Program-made: the position numbers and the translations under genes
DNA from: Sinohyriopsis cumingii
Lineage: Eukaryota > Mollusca > Bivalvia > Unionida > Unionidae
NCBI GenBank assembly: GCA_028554795.2
Contig: CM068826.1
Location: forward strand, 101,372,346 to 101,436,345
DNA: 64,000 nucleotides
Reading direction: 5' to 3'
The notes under the pieces: model-generated
Seen by the model: only the letters and a program-made list of their open reading frames with translations
Told to the model about the DNA's origin: nothing
Databases searched by the model: none
In this document: positions 34,101 to 46,926 of the stretch, in pieces
Layout of the letters: every line of letters begins with the position of its first letter
How positions within the stretch are numbered: the first letter of the stretch is position 1

Positions 34101-34233
34101 TGTTATATAATGGAAAACATGGCTGCATATTTTCAAAAGCACTTATGCAAGTTGCCAAAACTTGTTTACAGGCAAATCAAACAGGATTCCTGTTGTGATT
34201 TGACAGAAATAGCTTGGTTACTACAATACACTA

Positions 34234-34450
34234 CAGGTGGCCCCGAGTGGTCTAAAGCACTCACTGCTATGGATCACTGCCATCTCACCTCTGTCTGCGT
34301 GGGCTCGAGTCTCAAGTCGGCCAATAAGGGTACTTGAGAAATCTTGCCAGCAGCTTCTTGTGGGTCAGTGGTTCTTCCTCCACTGTTTATTCTGGTCGCC
34401 ATGTATAGCCTATCATGTGCCGAAAAATGATGTTAAAGCCTACAACAACA
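34234..34450 (+). mobile_element. SINE family A, intact copy, 11-bp TSD
   Basis: This is the clearest complete family A element (217 bp). The head GGCCCCGAGTGGTCTAAAGC matches box A of Leu/Ser-type tRNAs; GGGCTCGAGTCTC is box B with one change from GGTTCGAGTC. The body (CTTGAGAAATCTTGCCAG, GGTTCTTCCTCCACTG, CATGTATAGCC, ATGTTAAAGCC) is followed by (CAA)n. TSD ACAATACACTA lies at 34223-34233 and 34451-34461. A short body segment normally between GTGGTTC and TTCCTCC is missing, so it may be a deletion subfamily. Confidence 0.94.
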
Positions 34451-34474
34451 ACAATACACTATCATAACTACTCA

Positions 34475-34592
34475 AATGAAGGACACGTCAAACTGCAAAC
34501 TGTGCAGACCCAAATCTGCCATCACATAATGCACTGGCAGAGCAGGGTTTATGTTGTTTTCAGTTGGACTCAACTTGTTTGCAAATTTATAT
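34475..34592. mobile_element. MITE family M, one-module copy
   Basis: Inverted ends GTCAAACTGCAAACTG and CAGTTGGACTCAAC flank a single palindromic module (CAGACCCAAATCTGCC ... GGCAGAGCAGGGTTTATG). This is half the length of the two-module copies. Confidence 0.7.
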
Positions 34593-34688
34593 GGCAAATA
34601 GATATTTTATGGGCTGTTCCTGCACCATATGTGAGTAAAAACTGTTACAACAAAAAACCATTTCCTGTATCTTGCACACATGAAAGTG

Positions 34689-34885
34689 TTTGGTTAGGTT
34701 TTGTGGGTTTAACACTATTTTATTTGTCAGTACATGATAGGCTGTACATGGCTGCCAGTATATTTGGCAGAAGAAGAACCTGGGAAAAACTCTTGGAAGA
34801 ACCACTGGGAAACTACTGGCACGTTTTCGTATATACCCATGATGACAAAGACGAGACTCGAACCATTGTGATAGATGTGATATGT
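34689..34885 (-). mobile_element. SINE family A, truncated at head
   Basis: GTTTGGTTAGGTTTTGTGGG, then ACACTATTTTATTTGTCAGT, TGGCTGCCAGTATATTTGGC and GAGACTCGAACC. The outer head is lost after about 34865. Confidence 0.8.
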
Positions 34886-35510
34886 TAATGGTCCAAAAAG
34901 ATAACTGCCTTTGGTCCTACTGTCCCTCAGTAAATACGTCTCCCATATTCATCAAAATATAGACTTTTAAAGTTGTTAACATACTGTAAATAGATGATCA
35001 ATTAAATTGCATTGAAGACTTTTCAATATACATTGTAGTTTCATATACCACACCACAAATTTCTTGCTTTCTCATTGGTCAAAGTGAGTAGCGTGAAGAC
35101 CTGGTGTGAGAACGTATCATGGTCAGCAGGAAAAATACCTAGTCATTGTGATGTCACATCACAAATGACATTTCGTCATGAATTTGTTCGACATTTACTA
35201 GCCATACTTCCACTTGAAAATGATAGGAAATAATCTGTAAAATGATTGTTAAGATCATTGGTAGGGTAAATTCTTTGCATTCTGGTAAATTGGTATGCAC
35301 AAGATTCCTTCTTGGTAAGTTTCTTACTGACTTGGAATCACTGCATATTGGGTCACTAACAAATCATGCAACTAATAATAAAGCTGCATTACTTTTCCAA
35401 AGTGCCTGAAAACCTGACATATTTACATTAATTCACAGTTTAATCTGGAAAGAAAGAAAGAATGAAAGAATATTGTTTTGAAAAGTTTAAGTGGCGGGGG
35501 GGCACAAGTA
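34886..35510. other. Unannotated stretch
   Basis: No gene or repeat family recognised. Confidence 0.45.
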
Positions 35511-35830
35511 AGTGTGTTGTGTGTGATTTGGATTTTTAACATAGCTGTAAAAAAAATTCAGTCATATCACTATGATGTCAGCAGTGTGGCAGTTTATACT
35601 GGTCGCCATGTATAGCCTATCATAGCCGCAGACATGTAGCATATGTCCCACACAGTAATATTATCCTGACACTAGGCCGACCAGTCCTAACTCTAACCTC
35701 TTAATGCTGAGTGCCTAGAAAGGCAGATGTTAGTAATATTTTTTTATAAATCTTTGGTATGACTCAGCTGGGGTTCAACCTCGCAACCTCCTGTATCTGA
35801 GGCAGATCCTCTAACTACTAGGCCATCTGA
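35511..35830 (-). mobile_element. SINE family B carrying a patch of SINE A
   Basis: Ends are typical of family B: (GT)n and GATTTGGATTTTTAACATAG at the tail, CTAACTACTAGGCCATCTG at the head. In the middle (35597-35623) the expected AGTGATGTCTAGCACTGGGG is replaced by 27 bp of family A body, after which family B text resumes at CAGACATGTAGC. A 10-bp TSD with one mismatch, GGCA(C/G)AAGTA, lies at 35501-35510 and 35831-35840. Confidence 0.88.
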
Positions 35831-36454
35831 GGCAGAAGTATCTAATGTGATCTACTTAAAGAATTAATTGAATTGCTGAGGAGGTACAAGAATTTGCTTT
35901 CTAAAGACAACTTACTTTTGCAAAGAGGCAGTGACCTACTTTTCCACATATGCATCTGCATGACCAGGCTTAAACAAGTTAGTACTATTGCAAGTTTCTT
36001 CCTTTACACACCAACCGACTATTAATCTGACTTGAGTAAACTGTAAGTGACAATTGTCTCACATATAAAGTTATTCCCAAAATTCCCTAGATACAGATCC
36101 CATTAAGAATCCTACTACACTACTTAAGACATCATTATGGCTCATAAATATGCATGCCAGCTTTTAAGCTCTTTAGGCATAGATAAAATATGCATACAAC
36201 AATATAATTCTGTACCAGTCTGCAATTAACACCTTCTTACCAAACTGTAAGTGCTTGACAAAAAGCCCACCTACACCGACAAGTATAGTATAGCAGCAGT
36301 ATGTCACATACTTCAACAAATAAAATGTACATTCTCATATATGATGTTGCATACATTTACAACAAAATGGCTAAAATTCCTTCCAAATTAATACATCCCA
36401 TGCCAAGATGTGGAACAATACTAGATTATATTATTTTTAATCAATGTGTGCTTA
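35831..36454. other. Unannotated stretch
   Basis: No supported gene or repeat. Confidence 0.45.
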
Positions 36455-37069
<615 letters not shown>

Positions 37070-37400
37070 ACCATTATAGACCCTGATTATCTGCTGGAAT
37101 ATAATTTGCAAAAAGTTCAGGGTATATGCCATTTTTTCTATTTACTATTTCATATAAATCAGTGCAAATACTGATTATAAACTGGCACATCATGTGCAAA
37201 CAGATCAGGGTCCTGTTGTTTGTTCTACTTATGACCTCATGCAAATAGTGTAAACCCTGGTTACTTTGCTGGTACATTACATATGTGCAAACAGATCATA
37301 CGATCATGGTCTATGCAGTTTGTTCAAATTGTTACTTATGATGGTACATTATTTGCAAATAGATCAGGATCTATGTAGTTTGCAGTTAGGTTCATGTTAC
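37070..37400. mobile_element. MITE family M, expanded multi-module copy
   Basis: Three to four modules follow each other: ATAGACCCTGATTATCTGC, then GTGCAAACAGATCAGGGTCC, GTGTAAACCCTGGTTACTTTG, CAAACAGATCATACGATC and CAAATAGATCAGGATCTATG. The right end is GCAGTTAGGTTCATGTTACA. A short (TAGA)n tract (37402-37430) follows. Confidence 0.65.
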
Positions 37401-37924
37401 ATATAGATAGATATATAGATAGATATGGTAGCTGGCAAAATTCAAGATTAGAAAACTGTTGTCCTGACAATTCCATTTTAAATATGAGATTCGTATTGAT
37501 CTTCCTGTATAACTGGCCATTAGACAGTCCCTTGAGGACCCGTCACATCAGCCACAGTAAAACAGCAATCACTCAAATCTCTCATCTAATCATTGACACT
37601 TGAATAGCTTGTTCAATCCTTGTGAAAAGACTTTTTCTAGCCTGCATCCTCAAAAACCTGCACAAATAAGTTATGGGCCAGCATCTTTTTAGACTATTCA
37701 AAGTTGTACTGTATTTACTTGAATGATAAGCAATGAATGACTTTACTAGAACTGTCAAGTTGGTCTTCAGCTTGTAAATTTCCATTGCAGATATGCTAAA
37801 ACCTGCACCCAGTAATGTTTATAGGAATTAGTTTCAGGGGCAGATAATAATACAGTTTTGAAAAGAAAAAAAGTGTAGTACAAAAGATTCGGTGTTTTAA
37901 CACATTATTGGCTGTATTTTGTAA

Positions 37925-38046
37925 AGGAAATGGTAACTATGTGCCTTTCTCAAGGACACATTGAAGCAGCTGGTCTGGGCAGGGCAGGTATCAAACGCAT
38001 GACATTTGGATTACTAGTCTAGTGCTCTACCAGCTAAGCTCCCAAT
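37925..38046 (-). mobile_element. SINE family C fragment
   Basis: On the minus strand GGGAGCTTAGCTGGTAGAGC (box A) and GCGTTTGATACC (box B) form a good tRNA-like head, followed by CTGCCCTGCCCAGACC and GTGTCCTTGAGAAAGGCAC. It then fades near TACCATTTCC. Confidence 0.75.
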
Positions 38047-39271
38047 CTGTAACACAATGAAATAAACTGCTGATTTAAATACCTGGACAATTACGATCAA
38101 GATTCATCCTCTCATATCTATATTCATTCTGTTTTTATTTAACGAAAAACTATGCATCCAAATGGAGCATATTTTGATTGATGGCACATAAGGGTATGAG
38201 ATTAAAATGGTGGATTCTTTTGCTACACATGTGAAGTTGTGGTTTTAAAGATGCTTGCATATTCTTGTGGACTGAAATATATAAGATGAAACAAGGCAAG
38301 CAATGTTGGTTTTCAATGATTACAAGTGAAGCAATGTTTCTTTGCTGTGTGACTTTACAGGATAGCTTTGTATTGGGTTTTTTATTGCTTGGGGTGGTAT
38401 TATTCATTCATTTGTTTTCAGATACTGAATTAAATATTTTTGTATGTTTTGAGACAAGTGATTATTATTTGCTATTTCAAAACATGCAGAAAATACAGTA
38501 TTACATGATCAAGGTATACATCCCAGGCAGAAAGGTCGCTTTATTGGTAGATTCTTATGACATTAAGGAGTGCACTGGACCTGTTCATCTAACCTGAGCC
38601 CATGGGGACAGGATACAAAATACAGGAATCATAATTCTGAATGCCTTAATCAAGCAGAAATTTAGCATTTATTATCAATATAAATATCTAATGTTTTATG
38701 ACTTAGATGTTTATGAGATGTGCACAGCAGTGAAAAAAATTAGTGCAACAATGAGATTAAATATCAAGTTGTTTCTTTGAAATGACTGCAGACTGGTTTC
38801 ACTAGACAAACTCACTTTTCACACTGATAGCATCATCTACTCAAAAGGCAGGATATGGAATCAGCTATCTCATCAGACCCTGCAGGACCAAAGGTTGACT
38901 TCCAGATAGTGGTTGTTCTATACCAGTACATACCAGATGGATGTACAGATTTTTATTTTGCTGGCATCAGGGTGACCACTTATATCTGAAGACTGTAATC
39001 TAAGCGCCTTAAGATACAATGCATCATTTTATATGGGGTGGCAATAAGGGTGCAAGTGTCAATTAAGGGATGTGACACTGTATTGGTTAAAAAGACTTTG
39101 CAGGAATTTCCAGTAAGTTTTTTTCTCCCACCTTTTATCTATTTTAATTCCTATGATTACTGGTATTATCTGAGATATTCCTGGGAAACACCAATGTACC
39201 TAAATTGGTAAAAACATTATTTTCTTATGAAACTGAGTTAACATCTTCACAAGACAAGTGCAGAACAAAAA
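38047..39271. other. Unannotated stretch
   Basis: The 110-codon plus-strand open frame at 38265-38597 shows no domain and lacks coding composition. No repeat recognised. Confidence 0.45.
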
Positions 39272-39283
39272 TCTTTGTCATGG

Positions 39284-39530
39284 TTTTGTATGATATGGTT
39301 TTGTGGGACTTAATACAATTTTTTAGCACACAATAGGCTATATGCAGTAACTAGTATATTTGGTGCAGAGAGACCCCAGAACAAACAACACACATATGGA
39401 AAGAAGCTGACAAGCTTTCTTACATAACTGTGGTGGTTGAGCCAAGGCTTAAACCACACGTGGATGGAGTTGAGATCTAAGTAGTTTGTAAAGGTGAGTG
39501 CCTTAGATCACTCAGTCACATAAGGCCCCC
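39284..39530 (-). mobile_element. SINE family A, full length but diverged, 12-bp TSD
   Basis: Tail side TTTGTATGATATGGTTTTGTGGG; head side CTTAGATCACTCAGTCACAT then AAGGCCCCC. TSD TCTTTGTCATGG lies at 39272-39283 and 39531-39542, identical despite the diverged body. Confidence 0.92.
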
Positions 39531-39542
39531 TCTTTGTCATGG

Positions 39543-39899
39543 CCTCTGACACTGAATTGGATATCACTGAACTTGGACTCAGATACAATTAAGAAGTACC
39601 CACTTTGCCAAGTTTGGTTTTAACCGTAAATAATATTTTTCATGAAACTATAAGTTATTTAATTTGCATAATTGAAAATATTCTTCCTAATATATCCAAA
39701 TACTGTGTTTCATAAATAATTCATTTATACTAGTTTGTTTTATCATGTTCACAAGCCATCATAAAGAAACTAGAGTCAAGATATCCTACCCTGAAATCAT
39801 TATCACTGTAGAGAATATCAACTTGTGTATAAAAAAAGTACAAACTCTGGTCAAAATGTATTATGTATGTACAAGTCACTATGTCCACAAGCTAAATGA
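39543..39899. other. Unannotated stretch
   Basis: Nothing recognised. Confidence 0.4.
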
Positions 39900-40025
39900 A
39901 GCAAGAGTGGTCAAGTTCAGTGCCACTATTCTTTCAAGAGGAGTACTGGGTAGTGATAACAAGATTTCTAAGATGGATACTGTTTGCCATGTTGGATGTC
40001 AGACCAGCATTATTTTCATTTACTG
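39900..40025. repeat. Single unit of the ~145-bp repeat
   Basis: GTGATAACAAGATTTCTAAG, TTTGCCATGTTGGATGTCAG and CATTATTTTCATTTA match the unit of the arrays at 1 and 22183. Confidence 0.7.
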
Positions 40026-41190
40026 CTAACTCAATTTAGCATGTCCTGATTACTTGCGAACCTCATTACACTGTGGAGATGGTGTGACTCCTATTAACTT
40101 TACTTCTAAAAGTCGCACTAAAACTTTGTAAATGAATCTAGATCAACTGCTCATTTTATTGTTCACATGTCATTAATCTGAGACTGACAGCATGAAATTC
40201 TTCTACGAATTTTAATAAGAAATCATATATTTTGGTCAGATTATCTTTCACGAAAAATATTTCGACAGTAAGTAACATTATATAAGACAAAATAGTGATC
40301 AAGAGAAATATGTTGGGGAATGCATGGTTCCAACACTGCAATGAATAGATATAAGCTTACAAAGTGTCTTAAGAAATTAATTAACTTTTTTGGGGTTTCA
40401 TGTTAAACATTGCAGATGACACTCAGACTTGAAAAGAGTCAACTGACTGTCATTCATGATAATGTCCATTACCTTTTCAATAAGAACCTATATACTTACT
40501 TACTTACTTAGCAGCTAAGCAATATTTTTGTGACAGTGGTTAAAATTTAATGGTCATTTGACATGAAAACACATGCCATTTAACATAGTAATTTATCACC
40601 AGCTGATTAAAATACACAGAAGGTGCCAATATCATTGTGACACCTGTAAAGTAATGCTCAGTAAACAACAGAATGAACAGGACCCTACATTTTTGGCAAA
40701 ACTGCACACCATAAACAACTTATTGCTTTTGCATTATCTGCAGATTGTTCCACAGAATGTGCAGTGATACATTTGAAAATAAACTTGAAAGTTTCAATAT
40801 AACAAAAGTATTTTTGTCTTTAGTCTTTCTAAATTTTTCGGTTAGTTTTTGTATTTGTGACCTGGATGTAGTGTTTTGGGACCATAATGCAACTGTCCTT
40901 TACTGCTTAATGAAGTAACATATAACATAATTACCTTGGGACAATAACCAATGGAAACTAACTGACAAGTTTACTCCTGCAGTTTATGAGTGTAATTCCA
41001 GCGATGAAGCTACAGTTTGTTGGAGCATGCTTGTTCTAATCTTATAAGGGAAGCAGCTCCAACTTTACTACTGCAAGAATCTGTGAGCACTGCATATCAA
41101 TTTGATTTCTGTTAATAGTCTGTGATCAATTATTGACTTCAACTGACTTCAGATCTATTATCTTTCAATATTAAAGTCCATTAGAGAGAG
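40026..41190. other. Unannotated stretch
   Basis: A short (ACTT)n tract lies at 40495-40510. No gene recognised. Confidence 0.45.
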
Positions 41191-41286
41191 TCGGTGGTTC
41201 TTCCCGGGTTCTTCCTCCACCATTAATACTGGCTGCCATGCATAGCCTATCATGTGATGAAAAATGGCGTTAAACCCCACAACAAC
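41191..41286 (+). mobile_element. SINE family A, 3' part only
   Basis: TCGGTGGTTCTTCCCGGGTT, ACCATTAATACTGGCTGCC, GGCGTTAAACCCCACAACAAC. The 5' half is missing. It is joined at its tail to the ~145-bp repeat. Confidence 0.85.
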
Positions 41287-41289
41287 ATT

Positions 41290-41640
41290 TTCACTTAGGA
41301 CTAACTACTGGTACATCTTGTAAAATGTTTTCTGGTGAGATCCCCATTTGTTCAAGATAGTGATAGCAAAGATTTTCAAGATGACTGCCATGGTGACTAT
41401 ATTAGATGTCATGGGGGGGGGGGCACCATTATTACTTAGTACCCATTATATCTTGCTTTGGTATAAGAACCACATTTAAATTTTACCATCTTTTTTTTAA
41501 GATGTTGTAATAACAAAGATTTGCAAGATGGCTGCCATGGTGACCATAATGGTTGCCAAGGGGGGCAACTTTTTCCCTTAGGATCAACAAATCCTCAACA
41601 TGTGTATGTGAAGTTTCCATGACATCCTCTCAATGGTTTA
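41290..41640. repeat. ~145-bp repeat, third array, 2 copies
   Basis: CAAGATGACTGCCATGGTG (41377) and CAAGATGGCTGCCATGGTG (41525) are 148 bp apart, each followed by the family text. A G-homopolymer lies at 41413-41422. Confidence 0.8.
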
Positions 41641-41949
41641 AGAGCTGTGATAAAACAAAATTGCCTACCAGCTGAGTGCCAGACCCTGCACAATTAAATG
41701 CCTGATGATGTGCGATGACAGAGCTGCAAAATGGGCAAAATTCCACAGATTCATACAAGTTTAAAAAATATGAGATTGCTGAAAGGTTTACCTTGATATA
41801 ACAAGTTAACTATTTTCTTATTTGGTTTTAAGTTTGCAATATGCTAGAGCTTGTAATGATGTCTCAAAGTTACATACGAGATTGTTTGCATCATCTGATG
41901 AATTCAATAAATACATCTTGTAACAAGTTCATGATGTTGCATGGCAAAG

Positions 41950-41951
<2 letters not shown>
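41641..41951. other. Unannotated stretch
   Basis: Nothing recognised. Confidence 0.4.
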
Positions 41952-42004
<53 letters not shown>

Positions 42005-42027
42005 ACACACACACACACACACACACA
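41952..42027. repeat. Compound (TA)n(CA)n microsatellite
   Basis: About 25 TA units followed by about 12 CA units. It explains the IYIYIY...HTHTHT open frame at 41841-42194. Confidence 0.97.
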
Positions 42028-44084
42028 TGGAAAGCATGACAAATTTATTTATAACTCATTACTTAATCAACATTTTTTCTTTCTTTCCAATCCTAGCAAC
42101 CTGTGTTAGCCAACTGGCAAATGACCTTACTTTTCCTCTGTGCAGAAACTCAATGGCACCATTATCAAAGAACAACATTATCATCAACATTTAATGGCTA
42201 AATCTGCAACACTTGGCACTTGCACAGGATACAATTTCTGGCTGGAGTCATGGGACTCATGAAAAATTCCAAACTGATATACATTCATGCTGTGATTTTT
42301 TTATAAACATTAAAATATATAAAATAAAACTGCACGCAAATGGTACATAAATAAGCAAAATACTTCAATATTTATAGAGAATCAGTCCTTTGTGGTGAAT
42401 CCTGTCCCTTAGAACAAATTAAAAATTTGGCTTCAAAGGGCTTACTGCAATAAGGCTAACAGTTTTGAAGTTTACTATTTTACCTATAAATTAGTTGTGA
42501 TCAGGCATCTTCTCATACAAGAGTAAATGCTCATATGTTGGAATAAAAACATCAATAACCAATCAGTCTTCTAAACAAAGATGTGATAATTAGGATTTCA
42601 TTGAATTGATAGAAGTTTATTTTGGGTTTTACTGACAGACTGGCTCACAACATGCTCCGATCAAGTTTTGGTTTTACATTGCTCATTTCGGTGTAAAATT
42701 GACATCTGGGAGAAAAATACACTTTGGTCGCAGACTAAAAGGATTTCAGTTCACAAAGTTACAGTTTACTGAAATTAATTAAGAAAAAGAATTAAATTTT
42801 GGAATTAAAACACGATTTGAATTCAGGGTTTCCGTTTTTAGATATTTCAGTGTATCTGATATTAATCGTTCATAATCAAAACAAAACTATGCACTTAAAT
42901 AATGATAACGACGCATGTATCAAATAGTAAGAAAAAAAGACAATATGTTTGTTGGTGGAGAAAATTCTATTTTTTCCTAATAACAATTACATGAAACTTT
43001 CAGTATGAGACATAAATAGAATTTTTTGATTTCAAAGTCATATGGTATAAGAAAATTATCTCCACAGGGCACTTTAATATTCTCTCTTTATTACTATGGG
43101 AGAATCAGAAGTAAGATAATGGATTCTTTCAATTATACAATGTCACTTAATTTGCTGACATGAATGAAAGCCTTTCTAACCCTATGTTAATTTCCTTTAA
43201 CTGACTTTGATCTTGGCATGTAAATGAAGAATTAATTCAGAAAACTTGCAAACCTTTTATAATTGTATTATTGATCATGCTGAGAAGAATGTCACTTAAC
43301 TTAAGTTACATGGGGGAATTATTACTTGATGAATGGAAGAAGAAAAAAAAGAGGACAAATGGGTACAATACACAGATAAATGCATGGATGAATGGATGGA
43401 TGACCTGGACAGATTGACTTTAAAGAAACATACACCAAAATGTTATCTGTGTTGAGTTGGACAATGCACAGATCAATACTAATGTGGACCAGTCATGACT
43501 GGATTCTTTCAACAGATATGTGACCCAGTCCAAGGTTTAAAACAGATTTTTTGTTGTTGCATGAAACCATAGCTTCAATTGTATAGTTCATATGCAGTCA
43601 CAATATCTATAACCAATTCACAATTAATACTGATGCCAAGATGTTTTCACTAATGACATACTTATTTCTGAACATAAAAAATTCTCCATTGTTCAAACTA
43701 AAAAACCCAACTATTTTTAGCTTCCCATAACAAAGCAAATTTGTCTGCAGCTATGAAACTTATGACTGTTCTTACAGAAAGTCATTAAAAAGACCTTTTT
43801 ATACAACAAAAGATTTTTATATTATTCCTATTCATTAATTCGAGTATAGCAATATCACTTACAATACCAGATAACTGAGATGGTATGGTACATTGTATTT
43901 CTAATGTAATAATGATATGCAGTTCAGAGATATCTAGATGTCTGTCAGAAGTACAAGAAAAATAAAGATAAAGAAACAAGTGGACCAAAGTCCACATGTA
44001 AAGCCATACTATAGCATGACTGCTAAATGTGACATTAATCCCAAGGTTATAATAATTTATCCAAAAAATATAAAATGCAATCAT
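42028..44084. other. Long unannotated stretch
   Basis: No gene, SINE or tandem repeat recognised. Open frames around 43785-44150 on both strands lack any domain. Confidence 0.45.
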
Positions 44085-44193
44085 GGGTTACACAAATTTT
44101 TCACAACTGTGACCCTGATCCAAAAGTCAAAGGGGGGCAAGCACATGTGACACAGAAATGAATTATCCAAATTTCAGAATGATTCAACCCAAG

Positions 44194-44441
44194 GTTTGGT
44201 TTTGTGAGGTTAATGCCATTTTCCAGTACATGATAGGCTACACATGGCAGCCAGTATATGTGGTGGAGAAGAACCTACAAAGACTCTGGCAAGAACCAGT
44301 TACCCACGAGAAGATAATGGCAAACTTTCTTACATACTCAGGTTAGGTAAGCCAAGACTTAATTCACAAGGAACAGTGGCGAGAAGTGTGAGTGGTCTGA
44401 AAAGATGAGTGTCTTAGACCAATCAGCCACCTGGGACCCAT
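44194..44441 (-). mobile_element. SINE family A, TTTGGTTTTGTG variant, with TSD
   Basis: Tail side GTTTGGTTTTGTGAGGTTAA; head side CTTAGACCAATCAGCCACCT then GGGACC. An imperfect 12-bp TSD, ATTCA(A/G)(C/T)CCAAG, lies at 44182-44193 and 44442-44453. It is nested in the ~180-bp array. Confidence 0.88.
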
Positions 44442-44856
44442 ATTCAGTCCAAGAATGAGGAAGATCCATCATGGGGTTTAGGAAGTAGAAGCATTTGATA
44501 CAACATTACCGAAACTTTAATACACATTTTTTATGGCTGTGACCTTGAATTCAAGGTAAGTGGGGTGAATGAGTGTGTCATATATAAGAATCCATCAAAG
44601 GGTTGAGAAAGCATAAGCAAATGAAAACTTAAATCGAAACCTCAATGCAGAGCTTTTATGACTGGATGTGACCTCAAGGTAAATGGGGTGGGTGAACATC
44701 TCACAGAATATTATCTTAGCTTCACAATGATTCATGCCAAGCATGATGAGATACAACATCATTAGGTTTAGAAAATATAAGCAAAATAAATATAAATTTT
44801 TAACCAAAACCTTAACAGAATTTCTTTTTACTCCAAGGTTAAAGAGGCAAAAATAT

Positions 44857-45077
44857 ACCATATGTATTTACTTATAAGACAAGTCCAACTGGAAACTGCA
44901 CAGACCCAGGTCTGTCATTGCACAGTGCAACAGCAGATCAGGATCTATGCACTTTGTAAGGAGTAATAAGTAGAACAAACAACACAGACCCTCATCTGCA
45001 GGTGCATTACGCTGTGGAAGATAATGATCAATGTTGTTTGCAATTGGGTTCGCCTTATAAGCAAGTACAGATGGTAT
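44857..45077. mobile_element. MITE family M, best-preserved copy
   Basis: Left end TACCATATGTATTTACTTAT AAG and right end CTTATAAGCAAGTACAGATGGTA are inverted over about 45 bp. The termini TACC...GGTA may include a TA duplication. Two palindromic modules and the linker GTAAGGAGTAATAAGTAGAA are present. No protein is encoded. Superfamily is not assigned. Confidence 0.85.
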
Positions 45078-45202
45078 GTACAATTGGCTTAAAAAAGATG
45101 TAAATTATTTTATAGGTTTAGGAATTACAAACAAATGAAAAATCTTAACATAAATTTTCTCTGTGACCTTTAATATAAGGTCACAGGTGTAAGCAAGTGT
45201 GT

Positions 45203-45440
45203 TGTTGCTGTTGTTATAGGGTTTAATGCCATTTTTCGGCACAAGATAAGCTATACATGGTGGCCAGTATAAACAGTGGAGGAAGAACTTTGGAAAAAGA
45301 ACCACTGACCCACGAGAAGCTACTGGCAAGCTTTCTCAAGTACCTACATTGGCCGAGCCAGAGACTCGAAACCCACGCAGACAGAGGTAAGATGGCAGTG
45401 ATCCACAATGATGAGAGCTTTAGACCACTCAGGGCCCCTT
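45203..45440 (-). mobile_element. SINE family A, full length, 11-bp TSD
   Basis: Tail GTTGCTGTTGTTATAGGG; box B complement GAGACTCGAAACC; head CTTTAGACCACTCAGGGCCCC. TSD AGCAAGTGTGT lies at 45192-45202 and 45441-45451, identical. It has the (CAA)n-type tail and is one of the younger copies. Confidence 0.94.
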
Positions 45441-45880
45441 AGCAAGTGTGTCATGAATGAACAAAAATTCACAATTCATCCCAAGTATGATAAGAATCAA
45501 TCAAGGGGTTCTTAGAAAACATGATCAAATGAAAAAACTTTAACCAAAACCTTAACAAACTAGTGCTGCCATAGTGAGCAGGTTGTACAATGAACTGCTA
45601 AAGCTTGGTAATGATTCATGCCATGCATGATGAGAATCCATCATTACATTTAGAAAATATGAGCAAATGTAAAATCTACAACCAAAATGTGAACACAGTT
45701 TTTCTATGATTGTGACCTTGACCTAAATGTAGATGGGGCGAGTGATTATGTGAATACGTAGAATTAATCAATCTTAACTTCAAAATTAGTCATGTAAAGC
45801 ATGACGAGAAATATGCAAATGAACAAACTTTAACCAAAACCTTAAATGGCTAAAGATGATTAAAATAATGTTGGTAATGG

Positions 45881-46918
45881 AATCCACTATCTTGTGTGCC
45901 ACAAAAATCAAAAGACAAAAGATTCAGTCACTCAGGACCAGAGACCAAAACATCTATCCTTCAATGGAAAAGTTTGATTTGAACAGTTATCTTGGCTTGC
46001 AAGGTATTCGACTTTTCAGCGCCTCCAACTATAACTAAATCTTGTGCAGGAAAGAGTATTTAAGTTAAATGATTATGGTTTGGAAAATTATTGTCAATAA
46101 GTCTATCAATGTTTTGAGTAAATTTACACAATGACAAGGCCAATATGAAATTATATCATTACTGAAAATATATTTGTGAAGATCTCTACAGCTCAGTACT
46201 CTGGAAACTATGTGGCATCATATGTCAATGAAATTCATGTATTGGAAGAAAAACAAAATACCTTTAAGAACTCTACACTCCTATATTAGAAACTTTGTTC
46301 CAAAAACTAATTTCATAAAGGGATCAAATACATATATTGGTTCGATGTTTATTATCTTTACAGATGTAACTTGAAACAAGTTCAACTTGGCATTCTACCT
46401 GATTAAATGACACTTATCAGAGAACAGCATAATTGCTTTAATAACTGGTATAATTTGATTAAAACTTATTGATCATCAAGTCTCAAATATATTGATAACA
46501 TCTGTTAACCTAAATAGACTAGGGACCATATCATTTTCTATTTATCAAGACCTGTCAAAACTAAAAAGATTGCTTCTTGTGAAAACTATCGAAATACAAA
46601 CTTGTCATGTTTTATTGAGTAAATCAAGACAAATCAAAACTTAAACAACTACAACAATGACGTTGGCATGAGAAAAATTGATAGATTGCATCTTATTCAG
46701 GTCAGTAATTGCCCTCAAAATTTCACAATTGTGCAATACATGTGATAACTGTGCATTATCAGTTATAAAGATATCAATTTACAAGATTACTTTTTCTTTC
46801 TTGAAAGAAAATTTTAGAATTCTTTCAATTCTTAATGATATGATTTTGTAGATTTTTTGTTCTGTTATTATAGCTATACCTTCAAGTAATTGATACATGT
46901 GTGGGAGAGGATTATAAG
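45881..46918. other. Unannotated stretch
   Basis: No gene or repeat family recognised. Confidence 0.45.
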
Positions 46919-46926
46919 TTTTGTGA

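Larger units (their letters stand above)
44085..45880. repeat. ~180-190-bp tandem repeat with three insertions
   Basis: Repeated order: TGTGACCTTGA(A/C)CT..AGGT, GGTGGGTGA-like, TCAGAATGATTCATGCCAAG, CATGATGAGAATCCATCA, AGAAAATATGAGCAAATG, CTTTAACCAAAACCTTAA. Copies are visible near 44110, 44535, 44660, 45165, 45600 and 45715. A SINE (44194), a MITE (44857) and a second SINE (45203) are inserted; removing them leaves about 1.07 kb, roughly six units. Confidence 0.75.

Noticed and set aside
34415-34888. 157-codon plus-strand open frame
   Set aside because: It crosses the end of one SINE, a MITE and a second SINE, so it is a chance fusion of repeat sequence.
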